Part shown: positions 7,819-16,993 of the stretch, one piece after another
How positions within the stretch are numbered: position 1 is the stretch's first letter
How the letters are laid out: the number at the start of each line of letters is the position of its first letter
Assembly: GCA_018663625.1 (NCBI GenBank)
Contig: JABJPX010000070.1
Location: 1 to 64,000 of the forward strand
Reading direction: 5' to 3'
DNA: 64,000 nt
From: Polaribacter sp.
GTDB lineage: Bacteria; Bacteroidota; Bacteroidia; Flavobacteriales; Flavobacteriaceae
Notes under the pieces: model-generated
What the model was told of the DNA's origin: nothing
What the model saw: the letters and a program-made list of their open reading frames with translations, nothing else
Database searches by the model: none
Position numbers and translations under genes: made by a program

Positions 7819-8511
7819 CTAGAAAGATATTTTATTAATTTTTAGTACTTTACTTTTAAACAAATTGTATTTTAAATCTTGATACAAATGCACCATTCCA
7901 ATACAGTATTTACTGATACTAAAAGGATTGTATCTGTATTTTTTTAATATTTGTACAATCCTCGAATTTCTATTAAATCGCGGCTGTTTCACTTCAACAA
8001 TTACCAAATTTTCATATTTTTTTTCGATCTCATTCATCGAATAAGCCAATCCTAAATCGATAGTTACTCGCTCATTGTCCTTCAGATTCACAAGTGTGAT
8101 TCGATTAAAATGATTCCATAAAACAGGCTTCAACTCCATACTTTTCTGAGTTGTTTTCAAAATAAATTCCTTTGATTTTTCTGACAGGTCCAATTCAAAA
8201 TCGGATAGTTCAATCCTCGATTTCTTTGTTTCTCCTTTGCCATTTTTTTGTTTTATTTCCAAAAAAGTCAATTCAGAATCTACATATTTACGCTGCCTTA
8301 TTTTAGTCCTTCGAACGCGGCCATTGTGATGGTCGAAATAAAATTTAAAAGCAGGAGTATCAAAATAAACCGAAGTATAATGCATCAATCTTCGATGCTT
8401 TATTTCCAATACTTGATACTCTTTTTGTAGTTCCATTAAAACAGGAACTAAGGATTTTATCGGAATCGTATACTTTGTATCTCTTCTTTTCATTAAAGAA
8501 ACCGCATTCAT
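7819..8511 (-). CDS. VTC-domain polyphosphate polymerase family protein
   Basis: The family folds as a triphosphate tunnel enzyme that makes polyphosphate from ATP in eukaryotic VTC. Visible tunnel motifs are RRDTKY near residue 9, TSVYFDTPAF, RRTKIRQRKY, FLEIKQKNGKGETKKSR, RVTIDLGL and VIVEVKQPRF, each supplying the expected Lys, Arg and Glu residues. The ATG at 8511 gives 230 residues. The frame stays open upstream to a TAA at 8617-8619, and the codons just before the ATG (FKSISLEE) match the usual start of the family domain, so the true start may lie upstream at a non-ATG codon or the N-terminus may have been trimmed. It is the first gene of the polymerase/DUF4956/DUF2490 unit. Confidence 0.8.
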   Translation of the reverse strand: MNAVSLMKRRDTKYTIPIKSLVPVLMELQKEYQVLEIKHRRLMHYTSVYFDTPAFKFYFDHHNGRVRRTKIRQRKYVDSELTFLEIKQKNGKGETKKSRIELSDFELDLSEKSKEFILKTTQKSMELKPVLWNHFNRITLVNLKDNERVTIDLGLAYSMNEIEKKYENLVIVEVKQPRFNRNSRIVQILKKYRYNPFSISKYCIGMVHLYQDLKYNLFKSKVLKINKISF

Positions 8512-8833
8512 CTCTTCAAGAGAAATACTTTTAAAAGCCTGGATGCTATTGGTTACTTTTTCGAAGGAGATTTGTTGCTGATTCAGGAGAATTGCTGTTT
8601 TTTTATTTGCGCTATTTTAGATGACAAGACATCAAAAAACGGGCGCTGTTTCATTGAAAAATTTCAAAAATTTCTTTGTAAAATAACCGTATCTTGGCAA
8701 TGAAATTTTAGATAATAAAAGACTAAATTAGCTTTTTAAATTTAATTTTTTCGTTTTGTAAAATAAAAAATTATTTATTGAAAACCCCTGTTTATTTTTG
8801 CAATCAAATATACACCCCTAAAATTCAACAAAA
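8512..8833. other. Intergenic region between the polyphosphate unit and msrB
   Basis: The divergent gap of about 320 bp holds an in-frame coding-like extension of the polymerase gene on the reverse strand (8512-8616) and an AT-rich remainder. TATTTTTG at 8793-8800 is a possible -7 element for msrB. I see no RNA gene or strong hairpin. Confidence 0.4.
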
Positions 8834-9280
8834 ATGCTACAATGGAAAGAAGTGATCAACTTCACAACAAAAGGAAATCCGACACCCGATAAGCGCGTTG
8901 AAAAAACAGAATCGGAATGGAAAGCCCAACTCACCCCAGAGCAATACAGAATTACCCGACAGAAAGGAACAGAAAGGCCCAATTCTGGAGCACTCTGCAG
9001 TATTTTTGAGGCAGGAAAATACCATTGTGTTTGTTGCAATACTCCTCTTTTTGATGCGAGTATAAAATTTGATTCGAGTTCTGGGTGGCCAAGTTTTACT
9101 CAACCCATCAATGAAAACGCCATCAAATATCACAAAGATGTTTCTTTTGGAATGATTCGTGTAGAAGTCATGTGCAATACCTGCGACGGACATTTGGGGC
9201 ATATTTTCCCAGACGGACCCCAACCCAGTGGATTGCGCTATTGCATCAATTCAGAAGCCTTAATTTTAGAACAAAAATAA
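8834..9280 (+). CDS. msrB: Peptide-methionine (R)-S-oxide reductase MsrB
   Basis: MsrB reduces methionine-R-sulfoxide in proteins. The 148-residue protein has two zinc-binding CxxC pairs (CVCC near residue 62 and CNTC near residue 114), the SGWPSF substrate loop, GHIFPDGP, and the catalytic Cys in RYCINS. There is no export signal, so it is cytoplasmic. msrA follows after 2 bp, giving a pair that repairs both sulfoxide stereoisomers. Confidence 0.93.
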   Translation: MLQWKEVINFTTKGNPTPDKRVEKTESEWKAQLTPEQYRITRQKGTERPNSGALCSIFEAGKYHCVCCNTPLFDASIKFDSSSGWPSFTQPINENAIKYHKDVSFGMIRVEVMCNTCDGHLGHIFPDGPQPSGLRYCINSEALILEQK

Positions 9281-9282
9281 CC

Positions 9283-9819
9283 ATGTCTAAAAACTTACAA
9301 ATCGCAACCGTTGGAGGCGGTTGTTTTTGGTGTACCGAAGCTGTATTTCAAGAAGTAAAAGGGGTTGAAAAAGTTGTTTCTGGCTATGCCGGCGGAAACG
9401 TTCCCGGAAGACCCACCTATCGAGAAATTTGCTCAGGACTCACCGGAGCAGCTGAAGTTGTTCAAATAACCTTTGATGCTTCCCTACTATCCTATGAAAC
9501 CATTTTGGTGATTTTTATGACCACACACGACCCAACCACCCTAAACAGACAAGGAGCAGACAGAGGAACCCAATACCGGTCTGTAATTTTTCACCATGAT
9601 GCTGTACAGCAAAAAATTGCAAAGCAAGTAGTCACAGAATTACAAGCTTATTTTGAAGCTCCAATTGTCACCGAAATTAGCGATGCTCCTGTTTTTTATG
9701 AAGCAGAAAAAGAACACCAAGATTTTTACAAAAACAACAATGGACAAGGATATTGTACTTATGTGATTGAACCAAAACTAGCGAAGCTAAGAAAACTGCA
9801 TGCCGATTTATTAAAGTAA
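9283..9819 (+). CDS. msrA: Peptide-methionine (S)-S-oxide reductase MsrA
   Basis: MsrA reduces methionine-S-sulfoxide. The 178-residue protein begins MSKNLQIATVGGGCFWCTEA, with the catalytic Cys in GCFW at about residue 14, and has the substrate-pocket text HDPTTLNRQGADRGTQYRS. The frame extends upstream into msrB, but the ATG at 9283 is the family start and lies 2 bp after the msrB stop. It is cytoplasmic and forms an operon with msrB. Confidence 0.93.
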   Translation: MSKNLQIATVGGGCFWCTEAVFQEVKGVEKVVSGYAGGNVPGRPTYREICSGLTGAAEVVQITFDASLLSYETILVIFMTTHDPTTLNRQGADRGTQYRSVIFHHDAVQQKIAKQVVTELQAYFEAPIVTEISDAPVFYEAEKEHQDFYKNNNGQGYCTYVIEPKLAKLRKLHADLLK

Positions 9820-9861
9820 ATGAACCCATAGCATCCCTATAATCGTTCTTTTGAAAGCCCT

Positions 9862-11418
9862 ATGAAACTACAGCTAAAAAATACCTTTATCAACGAATTG
9901 CCAGCAGATGCAAACCTCGAAAACACCCGAAGGCAAGTAGAAAACGCAGTGTATTCTTTTGTTACACCAAAGAAAACAGCCAATCCAAAAGTGCTCCATG
10001 TTTCACAAGAAATGGCCGCAGAATTAGGGATTTTAGAAGAAGAGACAGGCACTGAATTCTTTAAAAACATTGTTACTGGAAATGAAGTATATCCAGCAAC
10101 AAAACCCTTTGCAATGTGTTATGCAGGTCATCAATTTGGAAATTGGGCTGGACAATTGGGAGACGGACGTGCCATTAACCTTTTTGAAATCGAGCACCAA
10201 AACAAAAACTGGAAAGTACAATTAAAAGGTGCTGGCGAAACTCCCTACTCAAGAACCGCCGATGGACTGGCCGTTTTAAGATCTTCTATCAGAGAATATT
10301 TATGTAGCGAGGCCATGTTTCACTTAGGGGTTCCAACAACTAGAGCATTGTCGCTGAGCCTTTCTGGAGATCAAGTATTGCGGGATGTTTTGTATGACGG
10401 AAATCCAGCTTATGAAAAAGGAGCCATTGTTGCTAGAACAACCCCCTCCTTTCTTCGTTTTGGAAATTATGAAATTTTTGCAGCAAGAAAAGATCTCAAA
10501 AATCTGCAAATCTTATTAGATTACACTTTAAAACAACATTTTCCACAAATAGGAAGTCCGTCAAAAGAAAGCTATATTCAATTATTTAAAGCCGTTTCTG
10601 AAAACACCTTAGACATGATTGTGCATTGGCAACGTGTGGGTTTTGTTCATGGAGTGATGAATACAGATAACATGTCTATCCTAGGACTTACCATCGATTA
10701 TGGGCCTTATGGATGGTTGGAAGATTTCGATTTTGGCTGGACCCCCAACACAACAGACCATCAAAACAAACGCTACCGATATGGCAATCAGCCAAACATG
10801 GGCTTGTGGAATTTGTATCAGTTAGCAAATGCATTGTATCCCATCATTGAAGATGCAAAACCCTTAGAAACCGTTTTAAATCAATATAAAATTGACTTTG
10901 AGCATAAATCACTTCAAATGATGCAATCGAAATTAGGATTGCAGCTTGTAGAGGAAAACGATCTAAGTTTAATACAAGATTTGGAAGAAATTCTGCAATT
11001 GACCCCTACTGACATGACAATTTTCTTTCGATTGTTGAGTAATTTCTCAGCGGATACTGTAGGGTTGAAAATGGTTGAACAAGCTTTTTACAACTTAAAG
11101 GATCTCACAGGTACAATAAAAAGTCGCTGGAACCATTGGTTTGATAAATACAGGGCTCGACTGCAAAAAGAAACACAATCTCAGCAACAGCGAAAAAACA
11201 AAATGGATGCCATAAATCCGAAATATGTGCTGCGAAATTACATGGCACAGTTGGCAATTGACACAGCAGATAAAAAAGACTACGCACTCATAAATGAACT
11301 GTTTGAACTGCTAAAAAAACCCTATTCAGAACAACCTGAAAAAGAAAAATGGTTTGCAAAAAGACCCGATTGGGCAAAGAACAAAATAGGTTGCTCCATG
11401 TTGTCCTGTAGCTCTTAA
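9862..11418 (+). CDS. selO: Protein adenylyltransferase SelO
   Basis: SelO is a pseudokinase-fold enzyme that transfers AMP to Ser, Thr or Tyr of target proteins and is linked to redox stress. The 518-residue protein has QLKGAGETPYSRTADGLAVL with the nucleotide-binding residues, REYLCSEAMFHLGVPTTRAL, HGVMNTDNMSILG (catalytic-loop Asp and Asn) and DYGPYGWLEDFD (metal-binding Asp). It ends GCSMLSCSS, a Cys-containing tail at the place where animal SelO has selenocysteine. It follows the methionine sulfoxide reductases, which suits an oxidative-stress neighbourhood. Confidence 0.92.
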   Translation: MKLQLKNTFINELPADANLENTRRQVENAVYSFVTPKKTANPKVLHVSQEMAAELGILEEETGTEFFKNIVTGNEVYPATKPFAMCYAGHQFGNWAGQLGDGRAINLFEIEHQNKNWKVQLKGAGETPYSRTADGLAVLRSSIREYLCSEAMFHLGVPTTRALSLSLSGDQVLRDVLYDGNPAYEKGAIVARTTPSFLRFGNYEIFAARKDLKNLQILLDYTLKQHFPQIGSPSKESYIQLFKAVSENTLDMIVHWQRVGFVHGVMNTDNMSILGLTIDYGPYGWLEDFDFGWTPNTTDHQNKRYRYGNQPNMGLWNLYQLANALYPIIEDAKPLETVLNQYKIDFEHKSLQMMQSKLGLQLVEENDLSLIQDLEEILQLTPTDMTIFFRLLSNFSADTVGLKMVEQAFYNLKDLTGTIKSRWNHWFDKYRARLQKETQSQQQRKNKMDAINPKYVLRNYMAQLAIDTADKKDYALINELFELLKKPYSEQPEKEKWFAKRPDWAKNKIGCSMLSCSS

Positions 11419-11464
11419 CATTAAAAAAAGTAGTATTTTAGTAGCATCTCTTTTGACACTATCA

Positions 11465-12487
11465 ATGATTCACGAACTCAAAGAAATTATTTTACAAGCG
11501 AAAAGAAACCAAGACAAACCGTTGAAAAACGTGTTGGTTACTGTGGTGGCCTTGGAGGGTTCTTCCTACAGAAAACCCGGTGTTCGTATGCTAATTTCTG
11601 AGGATGAGAAAATGATTGGAGCCGTGAGTGGAGGCTGTGTAGAAAAAGAAATTCTTCACAGAAGCAAGTCCGTTTTTCGAAACGGGAAAGCAAAAGTAAT
11701 CACCTATGACGGACGCTATCGATTAGGTTGTGAAGGGATTTTGTACATTTTAATCGAAACTTTTTTTATTACTGATGCATTTTATAAAAGATTTACTGAT
11801 GCCATTTTACATCGGGAATCTTTAAAAATTGAAACCTTCTTCACCAAAGAAAATGAAGCGATCGGAGATTTTGGTTCTGTGTTTACTTTTGAGAATTCAG
11901 CACCCTTTTCCTACGCCAAAAAAACCGCTACAACAGCAACACCTGACTTGGTTTCCTTTCAACAAAACCTAACACCTGCTTTTCGTTTATTAATTATTGG
12001 TGCAGAACACGATGCACTAAAACTGTGTGAAATGGCCGCATTATTAGGTTGGCAAGTAGACATTGTTACCTCCATCAAAGACCCTAAAAGTGACCATAAT
12101 TTCCCAGGAGCCAATTCAGTAATTGGCAGTACCGCTGAAATGTTTGATTTTTCTAAAATTGATGCAAATACGGGAATCGTCATTATGAATCATAGTTATT
12201 CACAGGATTTAAAATATGTACTACGATTAGTGGATAAAAAACCCGCTTATTTAGGGATCTTAGGCGCAGCAAAAAGACGCGACAAAATGTTTAACGAACT
12301 TTTTGAATACAATGCTGAAATCTCAGAAACTTTTTTAGAAAGCATTTTCACTCCTGCTGGATTGAATTTAGGTGCTCAAACACCAGAAGAAATTGCCCTT
12401 TCTATCTTAGCAGAAATTTTAGCAACTATAAAAAATAAAACCCCCAATTCCTTAAAGGAAATTACCGGAAACATTCACACAACGTAA
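11465..12487 (+). CDS. xdhC: XdhC/CoxI family molybdenum-cofactor insertion protein
   Basis: The XdhC family binds molybdenum cofactor, helps to sulfurate it and hands it to xanthine-dehydrogenase-type enzymes. The protein (340 residues from the ATG at 11465; a TTG lies 12 bp upstream) has the N-terminal motifs GSSYRKPGVRM and GAVSGGCVE, and a C-terminal Rossmann domain (LLIIGAEHDA, YLGILGAAKR). A MobA-like transferase gene follows after 2 bp, the standard pairing. No molybdo-hydroxylase structural gene is visible in this window. Confidence 0.88.
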   Translation: MIHELKEIILQAKRNQDKPLKNVLVTVVALEGSSYRKPGVRMLISEDEKMIGAVSGGCVEKEILHRSKSVFRNGKAKVITYDGRYRLGCEGILYILIETFFITDAFYKRFTDAILHRESLKIETFFTKENEAIGDFGSVFTFENSAPFSYAKKTATTATPDLVSFQQNLTPAFRLLIIGAEHDALKLCEMAALLGWQVDIVTSIKDPKSDHNFPGANSVIGSTAEMFDFSKIDANTGIVIMNHSYSQDLKYVLRLVDKKPAYLGILGAAKRRDKMFNELFEYNAEISETFLESIFTPAGLNLGAQTPEEIALSILAEILATIKNKTPNSLKEITGNIHTT

Positions 12488-12489
12488 CC

Positions 12490-13080
12490 ATGCAATTGGC
12501 AATTCTCATTTTAGCAGCTGGCAAAGCATCTCGTATGGGAGCCGTAAAGCAATTGTTAAAAGTGAATGGAGTTTCGCTTTTAGAAAACGCAATCTCCAAT
12601 TCAAAAAAACTAGAAAACAGTACTGTTGTTTGTGTTTTAGGCGCACATGCTGCCGAAATAAAAAAAACCATCGCTCTAAAATCTGTAGCTTTTACAATTA
12701 ATAAAGACTATGCCCAAGGGTTAAGTTCTAGTATTATTGCAGGCATTAAATACCTACAGGAACAAAACATTCTATTTGATGGAATTTTCATTCAATTGGC
12801 AGATCAACCCGCAATTGAGCTTGCTTATTACCAGGAAATGACCGCGTTATTTTCAAAAGAAAAAACAAAAATAATCGCAGCAAATTATGGAAACAAATAT
12901 GGAGTTCCTGCTATTTTTCCAAAGGCATTTATCAACGATTTACTAAAAATAACAGGAGACAAAGGGGCTAAAGAATTTCTTCAAGAAAACAGAAAAGAGA
13001 TTGTTTCCCCAGAAGTAACTGTTAATTTATTGGATATTGACACGCCCGAAGAGTATAAAAATTATATAAATACGCTTTAA
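12490..13080 (+). CDS. MobA-like NTP transferase (MocA family)
   Basis: A 196-residue GT-A-fold nucleotidyltransferase: LILAAGKASRMGAVKQLL at residues 5-22 is the nucleotide-binding signature, and QLADQP near residue 100 carries the metal-binding Asp. Close relatives attach CMP to molybdopterin to form the cytosine dinucleotide cofactor used by xanthine-dehydrogenase-type enzymes. Position directly after xdhC supports that role. The exact nucleotide used cannot be told from sequence. Confidence 0.82.
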   Translation: MQLAILILAAGKASRMGAVKQLLKVNGVSLLENAISNSKKLENSTVVCVLGAHAAEIKKTIALKSVAFTINKDYAQGLSSSIIAGIKYLQEQNILFDGIFIQLADQPAIELAYYQEMTALFSKEKTKIIAANYGNKYGVPAIFPKAFINDLLKITGDKGAKEFLQENRKEIVSPEVTVNLLDIDTPEEYKNYINTL

Positions 13081-13093
13081 AAAACTTTAAATT

Positions 13094-13477
13094 ATGAATG
13101 AAATTGTCTTGGTATTTGCAGCCTTTTTAGGAGCATCAGGAATTATTTTTGGTGCTTTTGGTGCACATTTCTTAAAGAAAAAACTGACAACCGAGCAGTT
13201 ACAAAGCTTTGAAACGGGTGTAAAATATCAAATGTACCATGCCCTTGTACTGCTTGTTTTGGGATTCCAATTAGAATTCGACTCGACCTTAAAAAACAGT
13301 ATCTTTCTTTTACTGATTGTGGGGATTGTTTTATTTTCCTTTTCAATTTATGGACTCGTACTTTCCAGTGCAAGCAATAAAAAAATCCGCTTCTTAGGGC
13401 CAATGACCCCTTTTGGCGGATTGTTATTAGTGTTGGGATGGGGATTACTGATGTACCTGTTTCTTTCAGCGCTTTAA
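13094..13477 (+). CDS. DUF423 family inner-membrane protein
   Basis: A 127-residue protein with four hydrophobic segments. The family signature is present: GAFGAHFLKKKL near residue 21, the ETGVKYQMYHALVLL segment, and GPMTPFGGLLLVLGW near the end. This is the YgdD/DUF423 family, conserved but of unknown function. It is in line with and 13 bp after the MobA-like gene, probably the end of that operon. Confidence 0.88.
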   Translation: MNEIVLVFAAFLGASGIIFGAFGAHFLKKKLTTEQLQSFETGVKYQMYHALVLLVLGFQLEFDSTLKNSIFLLLIVGIVLFSFSIYGLVLSSASNKKIRFLGPMTPFGGLLLVLGWGLLMYLFLSAL

Positions 13478-13508
13478 CCTTCCCAAAAAGTGTTATTAAA
13501 CTCTTGTT

Positions 13509-14261
13509 TTAAAGAGAGGTTCCTCCGTCTAAAGTAATGGTTTGACCGGTCATGAATTGGGTATTGTCTGAGGCCAACCACACTACAGCATCTGCAATTT
13601 CTTCAGCTCTTCCATACCGTTTCATAGGAATTACACTCTTTAAAACTGCATCCATTTCTGGCTTCGCATTGATGAGCTGGGTTAATAAAGCAGACTCTGT
13701 ATATCCGGGGCAAACTGCATTTACACGGATATTTTTAGTCGCATATTCCATCGCTACCGATTTGGTCATTCCTACAACGGCAAATTTACTGGCACTATAA
13801 CTGATATTGTTTGGGGAGGCTTTTAAACCCGCCAAAGAGGCAATGTTTACAATGTTACCGCCTCCTTGTTTTAAAAATTGTACCAAAGCAACTTTCATAC
13901 AATAAAAGACACCGGTTTGATTTACGGCAATGACCTTGTCCCAATCTTTTAAGGTTGACTGGTGTGTTCTTAATAAGTTAGGTCCAATTCCAGCATTGTT
14001 TACAATGACGTCCAATCTTCCAAATTCTTTCACCGTTTGCGCAACTAAGTTTTCTACGGCTTCAAAACTGGTAACATCTGCAGGGATTGAAATTGCTTTC
14101 CCGCCCTCTTCTAGGATGATTTTAACCACTTCTTTCGCAGCGGCTTCTTGCCGATCTGAAACAACCACGGTTGCACCAAATTTCGCAAAGTGAATTGCTG
14201 TTGCTTTTCCAATTCCAGATCCTGCACCTGTAACGATGACTATTTTATTTTTTACTTCCAT
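13509..14261 (-). CDS. SDR family oxidoreductase
   Basis: A 250-residue classical short-chain dehydrogenase. It shows the cofactor motif TGAGSGIGKA (residues 11-20), NNAG near residue 88, the catalytic Ser (about 142) and YSASK (Tyr and Lys), and PGYTES. DR in SDRQEAA after the second strand suggests NAD(H) preference. It is the last gene of a reverse-strand set with two acyl-CoA dehydrogenases, so its substrate is probably a hydroxy- or keto-acyl-CoA. By context it is the better candidate for the SDR of a 4-hydroxyacyl pathway. Confidence 0.88.
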   Translation of the reverse strand: MEVKNKIVIVTGAGSGIGKATAIHFAKFGATVVVSDRQEAAAKEVVKIILEEGGKAISIPADVTSFEAVENLVAQTVKEFGRLDVIVNNAGIGPNLLRTHQSTLKDWDKVIAVNQTGVFYCMKVALVQFLKQGGGNIVNIASLAGLKASPNNISYSASKFAVVGMTKSVAMEYATKNIRVNAVCPGYTESALLTQLINAKPEMDAVLKSVIPMKRYGRAEEIADAVVWLASDNTQFMTGQTITLDGGTSL

Positions 14262-14263
14262 AT

Positions 14264-14644
14264 TTATTTACAAAATATTAGTTTTGATTTTGACAATGCA
14301 GCGGCTCTTAATGCTCTTGGGTACTCCTTCATTTGTAGCAACTTAAAAAATTCATTTTTGTTGGCATACTTCACAATTAAAACCTCGTCCCATAATTGCG
14401 CACCTTTGTCTCCTATAATTGTAGCCATCGGCTTTCCTTTAAAAACGATGGTAGCTGCTACCTTCATAAAAAATGGCGTTGCTGCTTCCATATATGCTTT
14501 ATAAGTTTCTTTTCCTGATTTTCCTGTTTCTGAAACTTGGTCCTTATACTGTAAATAATTCATCATGAACACCGGGCTATTTTCATCAAAATTTGATAAA
14601 ATCTGCAATTCTTCCGTATTCACTTCTTGATGATTATTGTCCAT
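14264..14644 (-). CDS. DUF1330-like small protein
   Basis: A 126-residue protein with a ferredoxin-like alpha/beta pattern: VFMMNYLQYKD, then a helix, FKGKPMATIIG, WDEVLIVKYANKNEFF and a final YPRALRAAAL segment. This is the layout of DUF1330 (dimeric alpha-beta barrel) proteins. Its gene is 2 bp from both the SDR and the kinase genes. In the Pseudomonas levulinate system a small protein works with the kinase; whether this is an equivalent is only a positional suggestion. Confidence 0.65.
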   Translation of the reverse strand: MDNNHQEVNTEELQILSNFDENSPVFMMNYLQYKDQVSETGKSGKETYKAYMEAATPFFMKVAATIVFKGKPMATIIGDKGAQLWDEVLIVKYANKNEFFKLLQMKEYPRALRAAALSKSKLIFCK

Positions 14645-14646
14645 TT

Positions 14647-15705
14647 TTAATCAATTTTGTTCGTTTTTATCGACTTTATGGCTAATTTACAGCATAATTC
14701 GGCTGCTTTGTTCAAATTAGCAAAACGTGGATCTGTGGTCCAACCTTGTTGATATCGATAATAAATTTGTTGGGCAATGACGGCTATTTTAAACAATCCG
14801 TACACATAATAAAAAACTAAATTATCAATAGATCTTCCAGATTTCTCCGCATACATTTTTGCAATTTCGCTTCGTATTGGATTGCCTTCAAAAATAGTAG
14901 GTGAAGGAATTCCTTGTTTCACAAAATCGTGATCGGTAGCCACAGTCCAATACCCTAGAGAGGTCCCTAAATCCATTAAAGGATCTCCTAACGTTGCCAT
15001 TTCCCAATCTAAAATCGCAGTAACCTCTTGCCACGAATCGTCTTTAAATACAACATTGTCGTACTTATAATCGTTGTGAATTAAGCAATGATCGTAGGTT
15101 TTAGGCTGGTTTTCTTCCATCCATTGCATTACAAGTTCCGCTTCTGGATAGTTGTCTGTCTTTGCTTTTAAATACTGTTTTCCCCAGTTGGTCACCTGCC
15201 TTGCTACATAGCCTTCTGGTCTTCCTAAATCATTCAATCCAATGGCTTTATAGTCTACGCTATGCAAGGCAACTAAAGTATCTAACCACGAGTTTGCGAT
15301 GGTTTTATACTCTTTGGGGGCTATCTTTCTTTGTTTGGCTTCTTTAAAATTTAAAATGATGCCTTCCATTTTTTCCATTACGTAAAACGGGCTTCCTAAG
15401 ATAGTTGCATCTTCTGAAAAAGCATGCATTTTTGGTACCTTCGGATATGCGGTTTCCAAACCACTTTGCACTTTAAATTCGCGTCCCATATCATGGCCTC
15501 TTTTAATAGCGCCAATCGGTGGTTTTCTTAATACATATTCTTTATTTTCAATTTGCAACAGATAGGTTAAATTAGAGAAACCATGGGTAAACTGTTCCAC
15601 ATACAAGTCACTTTCAACCGAATTAATTAAGTGATGTTCTTGCATGAATTTCTTCAACAAAACCACATTCAGCTCCTCTCCTTTTCGAACGTTTTGGTGC
15701 TTCAT
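14647..15705 (-). CDS. APH-type phosphotransferase (LvaA/ACAD10-11 kinase-like)
   Basis: A 352-residue protein-kinase-like enzyme. Visible are FTHGFSNLTYLL (glycine-rich loop), YVLRKPP (the ATP Lys), HNDYKYDNVVF (catalytic loop with Asp and Asn) and ILDWEMATLGDPLMDLG (metal-binding Asp). This subfamily is found fused to acyl-CoA dehydrogenases in animal ACAD10 and ACAD11, and stands alone as LvaA in bacterial levulinate degradation, where it phosphorylates the 4-hydroxyl of an acyl-CoA. The next gene, 2 bp away, encodes the matching dehydrogenase type. The substrate is inferred. Confidence 0.8.
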   Translation of the reverse strand: MKHQNVRKGEELNVVLLKKFMQEHHLINSVESDLYVEQFTHGFSNLTYLLQIENKEYVLRKPPIGAIKRGHDMGREFKVQSGLETAYPKVPKMHAFSEDATILGSPFYVMEKMEGIILNFKEAKQRKIAPKEYKTIANSWLDTLVALHSVDYKAIGLNDLGRPEGYVARQVTNWGKQYLKAKTDNYPEAELVMQWMEENQPKTYDHCLIHNDYKYDNVVFKDDSWQEVTAILDWEMATLGDPLMDLGTSLGYWTVATDHDFVKQGIPSPTIFEGNPIRSEIAKMYAEKSGRSIDNLVFYYVYGLFKIAVIAQQIYYRYQQGWTTDPRFANLNKAAELCCKLAIKSIKTNKID

Positions 15706-15707
15706 TT

Positions 15708-16925
15708 TTATTGGTTTCCGTATTTCTTAACACAACTTTTCCCCAATTGATATAGGTGTACTTCATCAGGGCCGTCAGCCAAACGCAACATTCTTGCAAT
15801 GGCAAAATAATGAGGCAAATAGGTATCGGGTCCTACGCCTTTTCCACCCAAAATTTGCATGGCACGATCAATGACTTTTAACGCCATATTTGGGGCTACA
15901 ATTTTAATCATTGCAATGATATCTTTTGCGGCTTTATTGCCCAATTTATCCATTTTATCGGCTGCAGAAAGGGTTAACAATCTTGCTTGTTCTATGTCAC
16001 ATTGCGACAATGCAATTTCATGTCGGATGCTGCTATACTCGTAAAATTTCTTTCCAAAAGTGGCTCTTTCTAAGGTTCTTTGTGACATGGTTTCTAAGGC
16101 GTATTGTGCCATACCCACCAATCGCATACAGTGGTGAATTCGACCTGGTCCTAAGCGTCCTTGTGCAATTTCAAAACCTCTGCCTTCTCCTAAAATTAAG
16201 TTTTCTTTGGGTACGCGTACATTGGTCAGCTGAATTTCTGCGTGTCCTTCTGGTGAATCATAAAATCCTAAAACTGAAAGTGGTCTGATGATTTCTAATC
16301 CGGGAGTATCCATCGGAACCAACACCATACTTTGTTGCTCATGTCTTGCCGCATTTACATCGGTTTTTCCCATAACAATGGCCACCTTACAGTGGGGGTC
16401 CATGGCGCCGGAAGACCACCATTTCCTTCCATTAATTACATATTCATCTCCCTCTAAAACAATAGCGGTTTCAATATTGGTAGCATCGGAAGAAGCAACT
16501 TCTGGTTCTGTCATTAAAAATGCAGAACGAATTTCACCATTCATTAAAGGAGTCAACCATCTTTCTTTTTGCACTGCATTTCCGTATTTTGCTAAAACTT
16601 CCATGTTTCCAGTATCAGGTGCAGAGCAGTTGAAAATTTCTGAAATCCAGATTTTTTCTCCCATAATTTCTGCCAAGGGTGCGTATTCTAAATTGGTCAA
16701 CCCTGGACTTAAATCGCCATAATTATTCGGCAAAAACAAGTTCCACAAACCAGCTTCTTTGGCTTTCTTTTTCAACATTTCTATTTTAGGAAAACGTTGC
16801 CACATGTTGTTTGTATCACTTTGAAAAGCGATGTATTCTTTTTCTATAGGAACAATATGTTCTTCAATAAAAGCGCTTAACCTTTGTTGTAATTCAAGTG
16901 ATTTTTCTGAGTATTCGAAATTCAT
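15708..16925 (-). CDS. Acyl-CoA dehydrogenase, ACAD10/11 (LvaC)-like
   Basis: A 405-residue flavoprotein. It has the FAD/substrate motifs [15 protein letters not shown] and [22 protein letters not shown], and a C-terminal [18 protein letters not shown] followed by ADGPDEVH. The GPDEVH ending is typical of the ACAD10/11 branch, not of ordinary short-chain dehydrogenases. Pairing with the phosphotransferase gene (2 bp) mirrors the animal fusion proteins, which remove the phosphorylated 4-hydroxyl from 4-hydroxyacyl-CoA. Expected to be a cytoplasmic FAD enzyme. Confidence 0.85.
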   Translation of the reverse strand: MNFEYSEKSLELQQRLSAFIEEHIVPIEKEYIAFQSDTNNMWQRFPKIEMLKKKAKEAGLWNLFLPNNYGDLSPGLTNLEYAPLAEIMGEKIWISEIFNCSAPDTGNMEVLAKYGNAVQKERWLTPLMNGEIRSAFLMTEPEVASSDATNIETAIVLEGDEYVINGRKWWSSGAMDPHCKVAIVMGKTDVNAARHEQQSMVLVPMDTPGLEIIRPLSVLGFYDSPEGHAEIQLTNVRVPKENLILGEGRGFEIAQGRLGPGRIHHCMRLVGMAQYALETMSQRTLERATFGKKFYEYSSIRHEIALSQCDIEQARLLTLSAADKMDKLGNKAAKDIIAMIKIVAPNMALKVIDRAMQILGGKGVGPDTYLPHYFAIARMLRLADGPDEVHLYQLGKSCVKKYGNQ

Positions 16926-16993
16926 AATTCGGTTTCGTTTTTTAAAGTGGCAACTCTGTTTCCAAAATCACTCTTTATAGATTGGTTTTTTAG

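Noticed and set aside
14264-14644. Naming the DUF1330 protein LvaB
   Set aside because: Only position and size agree; I could not recognise sequence similarity.
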